Positions 60,950 to 64,000 of a stretch of 64,000 nt of DNA are shown one piece after another. Under the pieces are notes generated by a model. The model was given only the letters and a program-made list of their open reading frames with translations. It had not been told where the DNA came from and made no database searches. The first letter of the stretch is position 1; every line of letters starts with the position of its first letter. The position numbers and the translations under genes are program-made. Source of the DNA: an uncultured Christensenellaceae bacterium (GTDB lineage Bacteria; Bacillota; Clostridia; Christensenellales; Pumilibacteraceae); assembly GCA_910587025.1 (NCBI GenBank), contig CAJUKR010000001.1, forward strand, positions 1-64,000. The letters are read 5' to 3'.

Positions 60950-62761
60950 TTATGCTTTGGGCGCTTCGATCTTAAGCGCAAGTTCTTTGAGCTGCTTATC
61001 CTCTACGGGCGAAGGCGATTCGCTCATAAGATCGGACGCATTCTGTACTTTCGGGAAAGCGATTACGTCCTTTATGTCCTCCGTTCCGGCAAGAAGCATC
61101 ACGAGACGATCGAGTCCGAACGCAAGTCCGCCGTGCGGAGGCGTGCCGTACTTGAGCGCCGTTACAAAGAAACCGAACTTTTCCTTGATCTGCTCTTCGT
61201 CGAATCCGAGCAAACCGAATATCTTGTTCTGAATTTCCTGCGAATGTATTCTGACCGAGCCTCCGCCGGCTTCGTAACCGTTGATGATAAAGTCATACGC
61301 CTGCGAACGCACTCTTGCGGGGTCTGTATCGAGCAAAGGAAGATCCTCTTCCATAGGCATGGTAAACGGATGATGCTCCGCCACGTATCTCTTTTCTTCT
61401 TCGTCGTAATGGAACATAGGGAATTCCGTCACCCAGAGGAAATCATAAGAATTCTCGGGAATGAGCTTGCCTATTCTCGCCAGCTTAAGACGAAGCGCGC
61501 CGAGAGAAGCGAACACGATCTCGTCGGTATCTGCGCCGAAGAATATGATATCGCCTACTTCCGCGCCCGCGCGCTTAACGATTTTTTCGGTCAGCTCGTC
61601 GCCGAGGAATTTTATTATCGGAGACTGAAGCCCGTCTTCCTTTACCGCGATCCACGCAAGTCCTTTCGCTTTATACGCCTTGACGAACGGAAGCAAAGCG
61701 TCGACGTCCTTTCTCGAAAGTATCGCCTGATCTCCGCCTTTGTAGAAACCTTTGGCGTTTATCATTCTGACGGAACCGCCGCGTTCGATCGCTCCCGAGA
61801 ATACCTGGAAGCCGCACCCTTTCGCAAGATCGGATATATCTATAAGTTCGAGTCCGAAACGCGTATCGGGTTTATCCGATCCGAAGCGTTCCATTGCCTC
61901 TTTGTACGTCATACGACGGATCTTTTCGGGAAGTTTTATGCCTTTTGTTTCATCGAATACGCGGCGCATCATTCCTTCCGCGATCGACATTACGTCTTCC
62001 TGATCCGAAACATACGACATCTCGAGGTCGATCTGAGTGAATTCGGGCTGACGGTCGGCGCGGAGATCTTCGTCGCGGAAGCATTTGGCAACCTGATAAT
62101 ATCTGTCCATGCCGCTTATCATCAATATCTGCTTATAAAGCTGCGGAGACTGCGGCAACGCGTAAAACTCGCCTTTGTGAACTCTGGAAGGAACGAGGTA
62201 ATCTCTTGCCCCTTCGGGAGTGGAACGGCAAAGGAAGGGCGTTTCGATCTCGATAAAACCGTTCTCGTCCATATAGTTTCTCGCCGAATGACAGATCTTG
62301 CTGCGAAGCATGAGTATTTCCTGCAGACGGGGAGTTCTGAGTTCGAGATATCTGTATTTCAGGCGCGTAGCGTCGTTTACGCCCGCGGCCTCGTCTATCT
62401 GGAACGGAGGGTTCTCGGATTCGGACAGTATACGAAGTTCCGTCGCAAGAATCTCTATATCGCCGGTCTTAAGCTTCGGATTGACGCGGTCTGCGTCGCG
62501 CTTTCTCGGCACGCCGCGCACCGCAAGCACGTACTCGGTCCTGATCGATTCCGCTTTTGCAAAACCGCTTTCGCCTATTGACGACAAATCGAAAACGACC
62601 TGTACGATACCGCTTCTGTCGCGCAAATCGACGAAGATAAGTCCGCCGTGGTTACGCCAGCTGTTAGTCCAGCCGGTGACCGTAACTTCTTTTCCGAGCA
62701 TCGAAGAATCGATCCCGGTGCAATACGCGGTTCTTTTCATACCGCTCATAAGTTCAGCCAT
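60950..62761 (-). CDS. aspS: Aspartyl-tRNA synthetase, bacterial type
   Basis: The 603-residue class II enzyme has an N-terminal anticodon-binding OB domain (about 10-115, [23 protein letters not shown] quoted in part), then motif 2 [21 protein letters not shown] near residue 215, an inserted GAD domain (about 300-420), and motif 3 [13 protein letters not shown] near residue 560. The length is normal for the bacterial form. Its start overlaps the hisS stop by 8 nt, using a GGAGAAG site. Confidence 0.97.
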   Translation of the reverse strand: MAELMSGMKRTAYCTGIDSSMLGKEVTVTGWTNSWRNHGGLIFVDLRDRSGIVQVVFDLSSIGESGFAKAESIRTEYVLAVRGVPRKRDADRVNPKLKTGDIEILATELRILSESENPPFQIDEAAGVNDATRLKYRYLELRTPRLQEILMLRSKICHSARNYMDENGFIEIETPFLCRSTPEGARDYLVPSRVHKGEFYALPQSPQLYKQILMISGMDRYYQVAKCFRDEDLRADRQPEFTQIDLEMSYVSDQEDVMSIAEGMMRRVFDETKGIKLPEKIRRMTYKEAMERFGSDKPDTRFGLELIDISDLAKGCGFQVFSGAIERGGSVRMINAKGFYKGGDQAILSRKDVDALLPFVKAYKAKGLAWIAVKEDGLQSPIIKFLGDELTEKIVKRAGAEVGDIIFFGADTDEIVFASLGALRLKLARIGKLIPENSYDFLWVTEFPMFHYDEEEKRYVAEHHPFTMPMEEDLPLLDTDPARVRSQAYDFIINGYEAGGGSVRIHSQEIQNKIFGLLGFDEEQIKEKFGFFVTALKYGTPPHGGLAFGLDRLVMLLAGTEDIKDVIAFPKVQNASDLMSESPSPVEDKQLKELALKIEAPKA

Positions 62762-64000
62762 TTTTCTTCTCCTTCATGCGCGCCGCCAAATCGCCGAGCG
62801 CGCACTCCTCTTCCGTTCCGTCGGAAAGATTTTTTATTTTGATTTGTTTGGATTCCATTTCGCTTTCGCCGATAACCACTCCGTACTCGGCTTTGATTTT
62901 ATCTGCATACTTGAATTGAGCTTTCAGGCTTCTTCCCGTCATTTCGGTATCCGCCGATACTCCCGCGGCGCGAAGCCGCGCGACGGTTTTTATGCACTCG
63001 TCCGCCTGCGCCGGCGACTGGCTCATAACATATACGCACGGACGCTCTTCGCCGAAATCAATGCCCTGCTTTTCCATCAGCATCAATATACGCTCGAGCC
63101 CTATCGCGAAACCAACGCAACCCGTAGGTTTTCCGCCGACTTCGGCGATCAGATTATCGTATCTGCCGCCGCCGCACACGGTGCCTTGCGCGCCCAATTC
63201 TTCGGTAACAAACTCGAACACCGTTCCCGTATAATAATCGAGACCTCTGACTATATTGTCGTCGCGAACGAACGGAATATCGCGGGACGTAAGCAACGAA
63301 GTAAGTTTATCGTGGTGAGCGCGACAATCGTCGCAAAGGTAATCGGCGATTTTCGGCGCGCCCGAAGCAACGGACTTGCATACGGGAGATTTGCAGTCGA
63401 GAAGGCGCAAGGGATTGCGTTCGAAACGCTCCTTGCAGGTTCCGCACATCTCGCCAAGCATCGGTTCGAAATACGCTTTAAGCGCTTCGATATAACGTTT
63501 GCGGCATGTCGGACAGCCTATCGAGTTCAGATGAAGCACGATGTTTTTCATTCCGAGTCCGACAAGCGCGTCATAAGCGAAAGAAATGCAGTCCAGATCG
63601 AGATAAGGACTCGTCGCTCCGTATATTTCCACCCCGAACTGATGAAATTCTCTGAGCCGCCCCGCCTGCGGACGTTCATAACGGAAGCAAGGCGTGATAT
63701 AGTACATCTTGAGAGGCAGACTCATTGCGTCGAGCGAATTTTCGACAAAACTGCGCGCGACGGGCGCGGTACCCTCGGGCTTGAGCGTGATCGACCGACC
63801 GCCTTTATCCTCGAACGTATACATTTCTTTGGACACCACATCGGTGCCGTCGCCTATGGAACGCACGAAAAGTTCGGTATGCTCGAAAACGGGCGTACGT
63901 ATCTCGCGCGCGTTATACAGGCTTGCCGTACGACGAAGTTTGTCTTCGATATAGTGCCACCGATCGCTTTCGGACGGGAGAACGTCTTTTGTACCTTTCG
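62754..64000 (-). CDS. hisS: Histidyl-tRNA synthetase, 5' end cut by the window
   Basis: About 415 residues are present. The reading frame is open to the right edge, where KGTKDVLPSESDRWHYIE (the usual N-terminal motif just after the start) is encoded, so only a few codons and the start are missing. Class II motif 2 CFRYERPQAGRLREFHQFG is present, as are the HisA signature GLDYYTGTVFE and VGFAIGLERIL. Between them, a run of CPTC, CGTC, DCKSPVC cysteines is seen, as in other Firmicutes. A shorter reading beginning at 63866 is wrong. Confidence 0.95.
   Translation of the reverse strand, partial: KGTKDVLPSESDRWHYIEDKLRRTASLYNAREIRTPVFEHTELFVRSIGDGTDVVSKEMYTFEDKGGRSITLKPEGTAPVARSFVENSLDAMSLPLKMYYITPCFRYERPQAGRLREFHQFGVEIYGATSPYLDLDCISFAYDALVGLGMKNIVLHLNSIGCPTCRKRYIEALKAYFEPMLGEMCGTCKERFERNPLRLLDCKSPVCKSVASGAPKIADYLCDDCRAHHDKLTSLLTSRDIPFVRDDNIVRGLDYYTGTVFEFVTEELGAQGTVCGGGRYDNLIAEVGGKPTGCVGFAIGLERILMLMEKQGIDFGEERPCVYVMSQSPAQADECIKTVARLRAAGVSADTEMTGRSLKAQFKYADKIKAEYGVVIGESEMESKQIKIKNLSDGTEEECALGDLAARMKEKKNG

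Noticed and set aside
63866..64000. Apparent start of hisS at 63866
   Set aside because: The frame stays open to the window edge and encodes the normal HisRS N-terminus, so the gene begins outside the window.
1..64000. tRNA, rRNA, CRISPR, phage, insertion sequence or toxin-antitoxin genes
   Set aside because: All gaps between genes are short (largest about 225 nt), and none contains a cloverleaf, regular repeats, or transposase- or integrase-like sequence. No strong sign of horizontal transfer was seen.

Overview
This window looks like one end of a metagenomic or draft contig from an endospore-forming (or formerly spore-forming) anaerobe of the class Clostridia. Every convincing gene is on the minus strand. 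The evidence for the lineage is a complete eight-gene spoIIIA operon, spoIVB, a SpoIIM-like protein, gerW, the IspH-S1 fusion, PolC-type sequence, and a gene order that follows the long clostridial superoperon from rpsB through recN and spoIVB. A Christensenellales-like uncultured lineage is a guess only. Bases 1-32 are not biological: they match the Illumina TruSeq adapter, so the left edge is a contig end. The right edge cuts hisS.

Layout from right to left, which is the direction of transcription: hisS-aspS-glyA (translation and one-carbon); rrf2-nifS-iscU plus a small Cys-rich protein (Fe-S assembly); ruvX and a DUF1292 protein; rpsB-tsf, then pyrH-frr-uppS-cdsA-dxr-rseP-ispG (translation, lipid and isoprenoid); a degenerate PolC-like protein where polC normally sits; rimP-nusA-ylxR-ylxQ-infB-rbfA-nrnA-truB-ribF; an endonuclease IV-like protein, pepP and efp; spoIIIAA to spoIIIAH; nusB-folD-xseA-xseB-ispA-dxs, then nadK-argR-recN; spoIVB; spoIIM-like; dacF; M50 protease-scpA-scpB; ytfI-like-gerW-dacB; rluB; a five-gene biotin-dependent sodium-pump cluster with two different carboxyltransferases; a flavoprotein-aroH-cmk-plsC-ispH/S1 operon; and finally a zinc-ribbon protein, an M19 dipeptidase, purB, a CDF transporter and a cut tocopherol-cyclase-like gene.

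Most genes overlap or are a few bases apart, so the transcription units are defined mainly by intrinsic terminators and sigma-A-like promoters read directly from the sequence. Points worth a second look are: (1) six genes (nadK, ruvX, rluB, spoIVB, spoIIM-like, spoIIIAA) with no Shine-Dalgarno and a -10-like box only 5-8 nt before the ATG, suggesting leaderless mRNAs; (2) a promoter-terminator arrangement that forms a probable attenuator directly in front of nusB; (3) a PolC remnant that keeps N-terminal, OB and exonuclease-like regions but has lost PHP, polymerase and all exonuclease catalytic residues; (4) the hybrid sodium-pump/transcarboxylase cluster; (5) a four-cysteine insertion next to the SpoIVB active site; (6) a PlsC with HX4E in place of HX4D. 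I found no rRNA, tRNA, CRISPR array, prophage or insertion sequence.
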